From an uncultured bacterium (GTDB lineage Bacteria > Bacteroidota > Bacteroidia > Bacteroidales > Bacteroidaceae), in the NCBI GenBank assembly GCA_905215345.1, contig CAJMPR010000002.1, positions 248,001 through 312,000 on the forward strand: a DNA stretch of 64,000 nucleotides, in the 5' to 3' direction. A program made the position numbers and the translations under genes. Below are positions 42,939 to 51,954 of the stretch, piece by piece (the stretch's first letter is position 1; every line of letters starts with the position of its first letter). The notes beneath the pieces were generated by a model. That model did no database searches and was not told the origin of the DNA. It saw only the letters and a program-made list of their open reading frames with translations.

Positions 42939-44258
42939 ATGAAAATTAAAACGCTTGTAGCTGTTTTACTCCTTTCGGGTGGGGTAACCAGTTCTTTCGC
43001 ACAAAGTGATTGCAATGCCAATAGTAGTATCTCCCATGAGGCAGTAAGAGCAAAGAATTTTAAAGATGCATATGCTCCTTGTATGGCGGTATTGAAAGAT
43101 TGTCCTACATTGAGATATTACACTTTTACGGATGCTCAGAAAATTTTGATCGGTTTGATGTCTCAGATAAAAGACCGTAATTCTGCGGACTATAAGAAAT
43201 ATTTCGACGAATTGATGAATGTACATGATCAGAAGATGAAATACATTCCTGAATTCGCTACTAAGATGAAAGGCGTACCGAGTGTAGCTTCCGCTTTGGG
43301 TACTAAAGCTGTCGATTATTTACAGTATGCTCCGTCTCCGGATTTGAATCAGGCTTATGTATGGTTGAAGGAATCGGCAGAAACAGCTAAAGGTGAATCG
43401 GATGGTGCAGTGCTTCATTACTTTATAGATGCTTCTATGCAGAAAGTGAAAGCTGATAATAATCATACAGACCAGTTCTTCCAGGACTATCTTAATGCTT
43501 CACAATATGCCGATGATGCTATTGCAGCCGAAGACAATCCGAAAAAGAAAGCAGTATTGCAGACTATTAAAGATAACTTGGTTGCCATGTTTGTGAACAG
43601 TGGTGTTGCCGATTGCGAGTCTTTGCAAAATATCTATGGCCCGAAAGTTGAAGCTAACAAGAGTGATTCTGCTTTCTTGAAGAAAACTATCGCTATCCTG
43701 AAGATGATGAAGTGTAATGAAAGTGAAGCATACTTCAAAGCTTCTGACTATTTGTATCGCGTTAATCCAAGTGCAGATGCTGCCGTAGGTGTTGCTTATA
43801 TGTACTATAAGAAAGGTGACTATGATACTGCAGTGAAGTATTTTGATGAAGCGCTGGGTATGGAAACCGATAGCAAGAAAAAAGCTGAAATGGCTTATGC
43901 TACCGCTGCTGCTTTGATGCAGGCTAGGAAGTTGTCTCAAGCAAGAAACTATGCTCAAAAGGCTATCAGTTATAATGAGAATTATGGAGAACCTTATATC
44001 CTGTTGGCTCAAATGTACGGGTCAAGCCCTAATTGGAGTGATGAACCTGCTTTGAACAAGTGTACCTATTTTGTAGTTATCGATAAGTTGCAACGTGCAA
44101 AATCAGTAGATCCGAGCGTAGCGGACAGAGCTAACGAACTGATCAGAACATATGCGGCACATACTCCACAAGCTAAAGACCTCTTTATGTTAGGTTACAA
44201 GGCCGGTGACCGTATCACCATTGGTGGTTGGATCGGTGAGTCTACAACCATTAGATAA
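42939..44258 (+). CDS. Secreted tetratricopeptide-repeat protein
   Basis: 439 residues. A signal peptide (MKIKTLVAVLLLSGGVTSSFAQ) precedes a helical protein with TPR units, best seen in AAVGVAYMYYKKGDYDTAVKYFDEAL and ARKLSQARNYAQKAISYNENYGEPYILLAQM. Probably a periplasmic scaffold. It lies 46 bp after the OMP gene and 4 bp before the chosen lptC start. Confidence 0.8.
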   Translation: MKIKTLVAVLLLSGGVTSSFAQSDCNANSSISHEAVRAKNFKDAYAPCMAVLKDCPTLRYYTFTDAQKILIGLMSQIKDRNSADYKKYFDELMNVHDQKMKYIPEFATKMKGVPSVASALGTKAVDYLQYAPSPDLNQAYVWLKESAETAKGESDGAVLHYFIDASMQKVKADNNHTDQFFQDYLNASQYADDAIAAEDNPKKKAVLQTIKDNLVAMFVNSGVADCESLQNIYGPKVEANKSDSAFLKKTIAILKMMKCNESEAYFKASDYLYRVNPSADAAVGVAYMYYKKGDYDTAVKYFDEALGMETDSKKKAEMAYATAAALMQARKLSQARNYAQKAISYNENYGEPYILLAQMYGSSPNWSDEPALNKCTYFVVIDKLQRAKSVDPSVADRANELIRTYAAHTPQAKDLFMLGYKAGDRITIGGWIGESTTIR

Positions 44259-44262
44259 GCGT

Positions 44263-44889
44263 ATGTTATTACAACTCAACGTTGTTAAATATAAAAATAG
44301 AAGCATAACCATTGTCTTTGCGGCAATGGTTATGTTTCTTTTATTTTCTTCCTGTTCCGGACGGAAAAAGGATCTGGGGGCCGCCATTACTGAGCGTGAC
44401 TCGTTGCCGGTGCTGGATACACGTGGGGTAACGACGTTGGTCTCAGATTCAGGTATTACCCGTTATCGTGTCAATACGGCGGAGTGGTTGATATTTGACC
44501 GCAAGACACCGTCTTATTGGGCGTTTGAAAAAGGGATATATCTGGAAAAGTTCGATTCGGTTTTCCATGTGGAAGCTAGTATTAAGGCTGATACAGCTTA
44601 TCATTATGATAAGGAAAAGTTGTGGAAGTTGATGGGCAACGTGCATATTCAGAATTTGAAGGGAGAGAAGTTTGACACGGAACTGCTTTACTGGGATCAG
44701 AATAAGCAACGGGTATATTCGGATAGACGGGTACGCATAGAGCAGCCTGATCAGATTATTTATGCCATTGGCTTCGAGTCGAATGAACAGTTAACCAAAT
44801 ACCGTTTCTTTAAGACGGAAGGTATCTTCTATGTGGATGAGGAAGATACCGTTCCCGGTGATTCCTTAAAGACGGATAGCATAAAATAA
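44263..44889 (+). CDS. lptC: LPS export periplasmic protein LptC
   Basis: 208 residues. A single N-terminal hydrophobic stretch ends in a lipobox-like FLLFSSC. The LptC domain includes VNTAEWLIFDRKTPSYWAFEKGIYLEKFD and the strands KADTAYHYDKEKLWKLMGNVHIQNLKG, features of the jelly-roll family that links LptB2FG to LptA. The open frame begins at 44206 inside the TPR gene; the ATG at 44263 avoids this overlap and gives a normal N-terminus. LptE is encoded at 53189-53713. Confidence 0.85.
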   Translation: MLLQLNVVKYKNRSITIVFAAMVMFLLFSSCSGRKKDLGAAITERDSLPVLDTRGVTTLVSDSGITRYRVNTAEWLIFDRKTPSYWAFEKGIYLEKFDSVFHVEASIKADTAYHYDKEKLWKLMGNVHIQNLKGEKFDTELLYWDQNKQRVYSDRRVRIEQPDQIIYAIGFESNEQLTKYRFFKTEGIFYVDEEDTVPGDSLKTDSIK

Positions 44890-44894
44890 TAAGG

Positions 44895-46151
44895 ATGGAC
44901 ACTATTATTTATTTGTTGATAACCATGGCTTTCTCCGCATTCTTTTCAGGAATGGAGATTGCTTTTGTTTCCGTTGACAAACTTCGCTTTGAAATGGAAC
45001 GGAAGCCGGGGGTAACATCGAGTATCCTCTCTTATTTCTTTCGTAATCCTAACAACTTTATTTCCACTATGCTGGTTGGGAATAATATTGCATTGGTTAT
45101 TTACGGTATCCTTATGGCGCAGATAATTGAGGTAAACTTACTGGCAGGTGTTATCGATAACCATTTTGCCATGGTTCTGGTGCAGACCATTATCTCTACG
45201 CTTATTATCCTGATGACCGGTGAGTTTCTACCCAAGACACTTTTCAAGATTAATCCGAATTTGATGTTGAGGGTGTGTGCTGTTCCGTTATTTATATGTT
45301 ATGTTATTCTGTTTCCGATCTCCAAGTTTGCTTCCGGGGTATCTTATCTTTTCTTGCGCTTATTTGGTATGAAGATAAACAAAGAGGCATCGGAGAGAGC
45401 TTTTGGTAAGGTGGATCTGGACTATTTTGTCCAGACAAGCATTGAAAACGTCGATAATGAAGAAGAACTGGATGCGGAAGTAAAAATTTTCCAGAATGCG
45501 CTGGATTTCTCTAATATTAAGATACGTGACTGTATTGTTCCTCGTACGGAAGTGGTGGCGGTAGATGTTACCGCTTCGTTGGAAGACCTCAGAGTCTTAT
45601 TTGTTGAATCGGGGATTTCTAAGATTATTGTATACGACGGTAATATAGATAATGTAATAGGTTATATTCATTCTTCTGAAATGTTTCGCAATCCGGCCGA
45701 TTGGAGAGATAATGTGAAGGAAGTACCCATAGTTCCCGAAACGATGGCGGCTCATAAGTTGATGAAACTCTTTATGCAACAGAAAAAGACGATTGCCGTT
45801 GTTGTAGATGAGTTTGGAGGTACATCGGGTATTGTTTCTCTGGAAGATTTGGTTGAGGAAATCTTCGGAGATATTGAGGACGAACATGATAACACTTCGT
45901 ATATCTGTAAGCAAATTGAGGAGCATGAATACGTGCTTTCCGCCCGCCTTGAAATAGAGAAGGTGAATGAAACTTTTAATCTCGAATTGCCTGAATCGGA
46001 TGAATATCTGACGATAGGCGGATTGATACTGAACCGTTACCAGAGTTTTCCGAAGTTGCACGAAGTGATTACTATTGATAAATTCCAATTCAAGATAATA
46101 AAGGTGACAGCTACAAAAATTGAGCTGGTACGGTTGAAAGTCATGGAATAA
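44895..46151 (+). CDS. CorC/HlyC family transporter (DUF21 plus CBS domains)
   Basis: 418 residues. Residues 1-180 form the DUF21/CNNM membrane domain (TMAFSAFFSGMEIAFVSVDKLRFEM is its signature). A CBS pair follows at about residues 210-320 (IKIRDCIVPRTEVVAVDVTASLEDLR; QKKTIAVVVDEFGGTSGIVSLEDLVEEIFGDIEDEHD). A CorC_HlyC domain ends the protein (EYLTIGGLILNRYQSFPK). Relatives move Mg or Co, and GldE of gliding bacteria is related. It lies 5 bp after lptC. Confidence 0.88.
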   Translation: MDTIIYLLITMAFSAFFSGMEIAFVSVDKLRFEMERKPGVTSSILSYFFRNPNNFISTMLVGNNIALVIYGILMAQIIEVNLLAGVIDNHFAMVLVQTIISTLIILMTGEFLPKTLFKINPNLMLRVCAVPLFICYVILFPISKFASGVSYLFLRLFGMKINKEASERAFGKVDLDYFVQTSIENVDNEEELDAEVKIFQNALDFSNIKIRDCIVPRTEVVAVDVTASLEDLRVLFVESGISKIIVYDGNIDNVIGYIHSSEMFRNPADWRDNVKEVPIVPETMAAHKLMKLFMQQKKTIAVVVDEFGGTSGIVSLEDLVEEIFGDIEDEHDNTSYICKQIEEHEYVLSARLEIEKVNETFNLELPESDEYLTIGGLILNRYQSFPKLHEVITIDKFQFKIIKVTATKIELVRLKVME

Positions 46152-46273
46152 TCTCGTTTTAAGTATAAATTTTTAGCGAATAAATAGATGCATATTAGCA
46201 TTTTTTGTATCTTCGTGCGCTAAAACGAACTTGAAAAAGAATAATAATAAACAAATAAATCATATTAACTAAA

Positions 46274-48412
46274 ATGGCAACATTACAAAACATTAGGTCT
46301 AAAGGACCTTTATTGGTGATTGTTATTGGTTTGGCGTTGTTTGCCTTCATCGCGGGAGATGCGTGGAAAGTGCTTCAGCCGCACCAATCACAAGATGTAG
46401 GTGAAGTGAACGGGGAGGCAATTTCCGCTCAGGATTTTCAAGCATTGGTAGAAGAGTACACGGAAGTAGTGAAGTTCTCCAGTGGCATGAATGCTTTGAG
46501 CGATGAACAAACCAACCAGATCAAAGACGAAGTATGGAGAGCATACGTAAATAATAAATTGATCGAGAATGAAGCTGAAAAGTTGGGTTTGACTGTTTCT
46601 AAAGCAGAGATTCAGGCTATCATCGATGCGGGTGTACACCCGATGTTGCAGCAGACTCCTTTCCGTAACCCTCAGACCGGTGCTTTTGATAAGGATATGT
46701 TAAAGAAGTTCCTGGTAGATTATTCTAAGATGAATCAGGCACAGATGCCGGCTCAATATGCAGAATACTACAACTCAATGTATAAATTCTGGTCTTTTGT
46801 TGAAAAATCACTTGTTCAGGCTCGTCTGCAAGAGAAATATCAGGCTTTGATTACAAAGTCTTTGTTCTCTAATCCGGTTGAAGCTGAAGATGCTTTCAAC
46901 GGAAGAGTAGATCAGTCTGATTTGTTATTGGCTGCCATTCCTTATTCTTCAATTGTAGATTCTACGATTGTTATCAAGGAATCTGATTTGAAAGCTGCTT
47001 ATGATAAGAAGAAAGAACAATTCAGACAGTATGTAGAAAGCCGTAATATCAAATTTATCGATGTACAGGTTACTGCAAGCCCTGAAGATAAAGCTGCTCT
47101 TCAGAAAGAAATGGATGAATATACTGTTCAGTTGAATGGCGCTCCTGCCGACTATACGACTTTTGTTCGTTCAACCGGTTCTACTTCACCGTATGTAGAC
47201 TTGTTCTATACTTCTCAGGCTCTGCCATCTGATGTTGTAGCCCGTTTGGACTCTGTATCTGTAGGTGGTGTTTATGGACCTTATTACAATGTATCCGATA
47301 ATACAATCAGTTCTTTCAAGAAAATAGCTACTGCTGTAATGCCTGATTCTATCCAATATCGTCAGATACAGGTAACGGCAGAAGATGCAGCAAAGGTTAA
47401 GACTTTGTCAGATAGTATCTACAACGCTATCAAAGGTGGTGCGGACTTTGCTGAAATCGCTAAGAAATACGGTCAGACCGGTGAGCCGACTTGGATTACT
47501 TCTGCTAACTATGAAGGAGCGCAGGTTGATGGTGATAACTTGAAATATATCACTGCTATTACTACTTTGGGACAGAATGAGTTGACAAACCTGACTTTGG
47601 GACAAGCAAACGTTATCCTGCAAGTAACCAACAAGAAGGCTATGAAGGATAAATATAAAGTTGCTGTTATCAAACGTCCGGTAGAGTTCAGTAAAGAGAC
47701 ATATAGTAAAGCATACAATGATTTCAGCCAGTTCATTGCCAGCAACAATACATTGGATAAGATGGTTGCTAACGCTGAAGATGCAGGCTATAAGTTGTTA
47801 GATAGAAATGATTTGTACAGTTCCGAACACGGTATTGGCGGTGTAAGAGGTACGAAAGAGGCTTTGAAATGGGCGTTTGCAGCAAAAGTAGGTGAAGTAT
47901 CCGCCTTGTATGAATGTGGTGAAAGCGATCATATGCTCGTGGTAGGTGTTGAAAGTATTATTCCGGAAGGCTACCGTCCTTTGGCTACGGTTAAAGATCA
48001 GTTGAGAAACGAAATCCTTCGTGACAAGAAAGCTGAGAAGATTATGGCTGACATGAAGGCTGCCGGTGCAACCTCTTTCGAACAATACAAGAATATGGCA
48101 AATGCGGTAAGTGATTCTATTAAGCACGTTACTTTCGCAGCTCCGGCTTATGTTCCTGTATTGCGTAGCAGCGAACCATTGGTGGGTGCTTATGCTTCTA
48201 TCGCTGAGTTGAACAAACTGAGTGCTCCTATCAAAGGTATGGGTGGTGTGTTCGTTCTTCAACCTTATGCAAAAGAGAAGTTGAACGAAACATTTAATCA
48301 GGAAACAGAAGAGGCTACTTTGGAAAATATGCATGTGCGTATGGCAAACCAGTTTATCAATGATTTGTACTTGAATGCAAATGTTAAAGATAACCGTTAT
48401 CTGTATTTCTAA
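46274..48412 (+). CDS. Peptidyl-prolyl isomerase, PpiD/SurA-like
   Basis: 712 residues, anchored by one N-terminal membrane segment (GPLLVIVIGLALFAFIAGDAW), with a SurA-type chaperone domain (NGEAISAQDFQALVEEYTEV; WRAYVNNKLIENEAEKLG). A parvulin domain lies near residues 350-450 (DSIQYRQIQVTAEDAAKVK, GADFAEIAKKYGQ). It probably folds outer-membrane proteins at the inner-membrane surface. The 122-bp gap from the CorC gene contains a weak -7 box, so it may have its own promoter. A strong terminator follows. Confidence 0.88.
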   Translation: MATLQNIRSKGPLLVIVIGLALFAFIAGDAWKVLQPHQSQDVGEVNGEAISAQDFQALVEEYTEVVKFSSGMNALSDEQTNQIKDEVWRAYVNNKLIENEAEKLGLTVSKAEIQAIIDAGVHPMLQQTPFRNPQTGAFDKDMLKKFLVDYSKMNQAQMPAQYAEYYNSMYKFWSFVEKSLVQARLQEKYQALITKSLFSNPVEAEDAFNGRVDQSDLLLAAIPYSSIVDSTIVIKESDLKAAYDKKKEQFRQYVESRNIKFIDVQVTASPEDKAALQKEMDEYTVQLNGAPADYTTFVRSTGSTSPYVDLFYTSQALPSDVVARLDSVSVGGVYGPYYNVSDNTISSFKKIATAVMPDSIQYRQIQVTAEDAAKVKTLSDSIYNAIKGGADFAEIAKKYGQTGEPTWITSANYEGAQVDGDNLKYITAITTLGQNELTNLTLGQANVILQVTNKKAMKDKYKVAVIKRPVEFSKETYSKAYNDFSQFIASNNTLDKMVANAEDAGYKLLDRNDLYSSEHGIGGVRGTKEALKWAFAAKVGEVSALYECGESDHMLVVGVESIIPEGYRPLATVKDQLRNEILRDKKAEKIMADMKAAGATSFEQYKNMANAVSDSIKHVTFAAPAYVPVLRSSEPLVGAYASIAELNKLSAPIKGMGGVFVLQPYAKEKLNETFNQETEEATLENMHVRMANQFINDLYLNANVKDNRYLYF

Positions 48413-48443
48413 GAAATATTGAATAAACTTATATAATTAAGAA

Positions 48444-48473
48444 GCCGCCCGATAAATGTCGGGCGGCTTTTTT
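48444..48473 (+). terminator. Terminator of the ppiD-like gene
   Basis: GCCGCCCGA (48444-48452), a 6-nt loop, TCGGGCGGC (48459-48467), then six T residues. A textbook intrinsic terminator. Confidence 0.95.
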
Positions 48474-48539
48474 ATTTGTGCAACTTTATTCCTACCTTTG
48501 CAGTTATAAATGATGATTTAGGGGCTTTGCCGCTAAAAG

Positions 48540-48640
48540 TTATGAGTTATAAGTGCTTAGTGATTTGCTTGTGTTTTTGCCTTTCGGTGTGATAGCGCAG
48601 CCCTATTACAAACAAATCACAGATTACTTATAACTCATAA
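48540..48640. repeat. Inverted repeat of about 100 bp
   Basis: TTATGAGTTATAAGT (48540-48554) is perfectly complementary to ACTTATAACTCATAA (48626-48640). A second pair (AGTGATTTG with CAAATCAC) lies inside, and the loop includes ATAGCGCAGCCC, a string also found near 16094 and in the terminator at 57116. It may be an expelled or decayed small repeat element. Confidence 0.65.
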
Positions 48641-48685
48641 TTATCGCGTTCCGTGCGATAAACCCCCATTTACGTGATAAAAATA

Positions 48686-49723
48686 ATGAATATGCAGAAA
48701 CAACCTCTTTTAGGATTAACCCTTACTGAATTGCAAGCGGTGGTAAAAGGCTTGAGCATGCCCGGTTTTGCTGCCAAACAGATTGCTGCATGGCTTTATG
48801 ATAAGAAAGTGACCTCTATTGATGAAATGACAAATTTGTCGTTGAAGCATAGAGAGTTGCTTAAAGATATATACGAGGTGGGGGCGGAAGTTCCGGTAGA
48901 TGCCATGCGGTCGGTAGACGGTACGGTGAAATACCTTTATAAGGTAGGAGAGCACTATGTAGAAGCAGTGTATATTCCGGATGAAGACCGTGCTACGTTA
49001 TGTGTATCTTCACAGGTAGGTTGTAAAATGAATTGTAAATTTTGTATGACCGGTAAGCAAGGCTTTACCGCTAATCTGACCGCTAATCAAATTATTAACC
49101 AGATAAATTCTCTACCCGAAAGGGATAGGCTGACTAATGTCGTAATGATGGGAATGGGTGAGCCTTTGGATAATCTTGACGAGGTGTTGAAAGCTCTGGA
49201 AATTATGACCGCTGCTTATGGCTATGGTTGGAGTCCTAAACGAATTACCCTTTCTTCTGTTGGCTTGAGCAAAGGGTTGCAACGCTTTATTGAAGAATCC
49301 GACTGTCATCTGGCAATCAGTCTGCACTCTCCCGTTCCTATGCAACGTCGGGAAATGATGCCTGCCGAGAAAGCTTTTTCGATAACAGAGATTGTAGATT
49401 TGTTAAGAAACTATGATTTTAGCAAACAGCGCAGACTATCTTTCGAGTATATTGTTTTTAAAGGAGTAAATGACTCTTTGTTGTATGCCAAAGAATTATT
49501 AAAGCTGTTGCGTGGTTTGGATTGCAGGGTAAACCTGATTCGTTTTCATGCTATACCGGGGGTAGACCTCGAAGGTGCTGACATGGAGACAATGACGACG
49601 CTTCGTGATTACCTGACGTCTCACGGGCTCTTTACCACCATCCGTTCTTCCAGAGGTGAAGACATATTTGCTGCATGTGGTATGCTTTCGACGACGAAGA
49701 AAGAAGCGAATAAAGAAAATTAA
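48686..49723 (+). CDS. rlmN: 23S rRNA (adenine(2503)-C(2))-methyltransferase RlmN
   Basis: Radical-SAM enzyme that methylates A2503 of 23S rRNA and A37 of some tRNAs. The cluster motif is CKMNCKFCMTG; the methyl-carrying cysteine near the C-terminus is in GEDIFAACGML. The body has VVMMGMGEPLDNLDEV and ISLHSPVPMQRREMMP. ATG at 48686 is chosen; a GTG at 48674 adds four residues and another ATG lies at 48692. Confidence 0.94.
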   Translation: MNMQKQPLLGLTLTELQAVVKGLSMPGFAAKQIAAWLYDKKVTSIDEMTNLSLKHRELLKDIYEVGAEVPVDAMRSVDGTVKYLYKVGEHYVEAVYIPDEDRATLCVSSQVGCKMNCKFCMTGKQGFTANLTANQIINQINSLPERDRLTNVVMMGMGEPLDNLDEVLKALEIMTAAYGYGWSPKRITLSSVGLSKGLQRFIEESDCHLAISLHSPVPMQRREMMPAEKAFSITEIVDLLRNYDFSKQRRLSFEYIVFKGVNDSLLYAKELLKLLRGLDCRVNLIRFHAIPGVDLEGADMETMTTLRDYLTSHGLFTTIRSSRGEDIFAACGMLSTTKKEANKEN

Positions 49724-49766
49724 TATAAATTATTAACTTTAGTATCACGCATATACGGCTTTTTAG

Positions 49767-49774
49767 TAGCTTTG
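49767..49774 (+). promoter_or_regulatory. -7 box upstream of the DUF4837 gene
   Basis: TAGCTTTG, 23 bp before the ATG. Likely promoter of the six-gene run up to secG. Confidence 0.5.
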
Positions 49775-49797
49775 TATTAACTAAAATATATAGAAAA

Positions 49798-50853
49798 ATG
49801 AAGAAACACCTGTTTTATTTAAGTATGGCCCTTGTACTGGCATTGTTTTCTGCATGCGGTAACGGCAAAAAGGGTGTATTTACTCCGACTTCCAGCGGTC
49901 GTGCGTATGAAATATTAGTCGTGGTTGATCCGGGACAATGGGAACGTCCTGCCGGTCGTGCCCTCTATGATGTGCTCGATTCTGATGTGCCGGGATTGCC
50001 ACAGTCGGAACGTTCATTTCGAATCATGTATACTTCTCCGGCAAACTATGATGCTACTTTAAAGTTGATCCGTAATATAATTATCGTAGAAATAAATAAA
50101 GACTTGTACACTCAGCCCAAGTTTACGTATGCAAAAGATGTGTATGCTTTTCCGCAATCTATCCTGACAATCCAGGCACCGGATGAAGCGACATTCCAGA
50201 AGTTCGTTGAAGATAACAAGCAAGTGATTATTGACTTCTTTACCCATGCCGAAATGAATCGTCAGATTTCAGTTTTGGAGGACAAACATAGCGATTACGT
50301 TACCACGAAAGTGAAAAGTATGTTCGATGTCGACGTATGGGTGCCGGGTGAACTGACTTCGACCAAACAAGGAGAAGACTTTTTCTGGGCCGGAACGAAT
50401 GCGGCTACCGGTGATCAGAACTTCGTCATTTACTCTTTCCCCTATAAAGATAAGGATACCTTTACTAAAGAATACTTCATTCACAAACGTGACTCTGTAA
50501 TGAAGGCAAACATCCCCGGTGCACAAGAAGGTATGTACATGGAGACAGATTCATTGATGACCGATGTCCGTCCTATCAGTGTACAAGGTGATTATGCTTT
50601 GGAAGCTCGTGGCTTGTGGCGTGTAAAGGGTGATTATATGGGTGGTCCGTATGTATCGCACATGCGTCTGGACAAACCGAATCAACGTGTCATAGTTTCT
50701 GAAATCTTTGTATATTCACCTGACAAGTTGAAACGTAATCTGGTGCGTCAGATGGAAGCATCCTTGTATACTGTAAAACTGCCGGGCAGCAAACAGCAGG
50801 GGGCCGAAATCCCTTTGACAACAAAAAAAGATACAACTAAAATTGATAAATAA
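49798..50853 (+). CDS. DUF4837 family lipoprotein
   Basis: 351 residues. Signal peptide and lipobox (ALVLALFSAC) at the N-terminus; the mature part starts GRAYEILVVVDPGQWERPAGRALYDVLDSD, which fits the DUF4837 family of Bacteroidetes lipoproteins. Two similar halves are suggested by the spacing of strands and amphipathic helices. The gene stops 2 bp before pdxA, so the two are cotranscribed. Function unknown. Confidence 0.82.
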   Translation: MKKHLFYLSMALVLALFSACGNGKKGVFTPTSSGRAYEILVVVDPGQWERPAGRALYDVLDSDVPGLPQSERSFRIMYTSPANYDATLKLIRNIIIVEINKDLYTQPKFTYAKDVYAFPQSILTIQAPDEATFQKFVEDNKQVIIDFFTHAEMNRQISVLEDKHSDYVTTKVKSMFDVDVWVPGELTSTKQGEDFFWAGTNAATGDQNFVIYSFPYKDKDTFTKEYFIHKRDSVMKANIPGAQEGMYMETDSLMTDVRPISVQGDYALEARGLWRVKGDYMGGPYVSHMRLDKPNQRVIVSEIFVYSPDKLKRNLVRQMEASLYTVKLPGSKQQGAEIPLTTKKDTTKIDK

Positions 50854-50855
50854 GA

Positions 50856-51953
50856 ATGGAAGATAACAAAATAAGAGTCGGCATTACTCAAGGAGACATA
50901 AATGGAGTAGGGTATGAAGTGATATTGAAAACCTTTTCAGACCCTACTATGCTGGAACTATGCACTCCTATTATTTATGGCTCTCCCAAAGTAGCTGCTT
51001 ATCACCGTAAATCTCTTGATTTGGCTGCTAACTTCAGCATTGTAAATTCCGCATCGGAAGCGGCAGCCAATCGTCTAAGTGTTGTGAACTGTACGGATGA
51101 TGAAGTGAAGGTTGAGTTTTCTAAACCTGACCTTGAGGCCGGTAAAGCTGCACTTGGTGCTTTGGAAAAAGCGATTGAGGAATATAAAGAGGGATTGATT
51201 GATGTAATTGTCACTGCTCCCATCAACAAGCATACTATCCAGTCGGACGATTTTTCATTCCCCGGACATACGGAGTATATCGAAGATAAGTTGGGTGATG
51301 GCGGGAAAGCTTTGATGATTTTGATGAAAGATGATTTTCGGGTAGCGTTGGTAACGGGACATATTCCTGTAAGGGATATTGCGTCTACCATCACGAAGGA
51401 ATTAATACAGGAGAAATTGACAATCTTCCATCGCTCTCTGAAACAGGATTTTGGAATCGGAGCACCCCGCATTGCCGTACTTTCATTGAACCCGCATGCG
51501 GGCGATGAAGGTCTGTTGGGTACGGAAGAACAGGAAATAATTATACCGGCTATCCAGGAACTGGCGGCTAAGGGCATGCTTTGTTATGGTCCTTATCCGG
51601 CCGACGGATTCATGGGCTCGGGTAATTTTACCCATTTTGACGGTGTGCTGGCGATGTACCATGATCAAGGGCTTGCTCCGTTCAAGGCATTAGCTATGGA
51701 CGAAGGTGTGAACTATACAGCCGGTCTTCCGGTAGTTCGTACTTCTCCTGCCCACGGTACGGCTTATGATATTGCCGGTAAAGGTCTGGCGTCCGAAGAT
51801 TCATTCCGCCAAGCTATCTATGTGGCGATGGACGTGTTCCGTAACCGTCAACGTGAGAAAGAAGCTCATGCTAATCCTTTGCGGAAACAATATTACGAGA
51901 AACGTGACGACAGCGACAAACTGAAACTCGATGGCGTAGAAGAAGATTTGTAG
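50856..51953 (+). CDS. pdxA: 4-hydroxythreonine-4-phosphate dehydrogenase PdxA
   Basis: NAD-dependent step in pyridoxal phosphate synthesis. The 365-residue protein shows ITQGDINGVGYEVILKTF, VTAPINKHTIQ, FPGHTEYIEDKLG and the metal-binding MYHDQGLAPFKALAMDEGVNYTAGLPVVRTSPAHGTAYD region (given in parts: YHDQG at about residue 265, SPAHGTAYD at about 290). Length is slightly above the usual 330 because of an N-terminal and a C-terminal extension (KRDDSDKLKLDGVEEDL). It is 1 bp from the next gene. Confidence 0.93.
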   Translation: MEDNKIRVGITQGDINGVGYEVILKTFSDPTMLELCTPIIYGSPKVAAYHRKSLDLAANFSIVNSASEAAANRLSVVNCTDDEVKVEFSKPDLEAGKAALGALEKAIEEYKEGLIDVIVTAPINKHTIQSDDFSFPGHTEYIEDKLGDGGKALMILMKDDFRVALVTGHIPVRDIASTITKELIQEKLTIFHRSLKQDFGIGAPRIAVLSLNPHAGDEGLLGTEEQEIIIPAIQELAAKGMLCYGPYPADGFMGSGNFTHFDGVLAMYHDQGLAPFKALAMDEGVNYTAGLPVVRTSPAHGTAYDIAGKGLASEDSFRQAIYVAMDVFRNRQREKEAHANPLRKQYYEKRDDSDKLKLDGVEEDL

Positions 51954-51954
51954 A

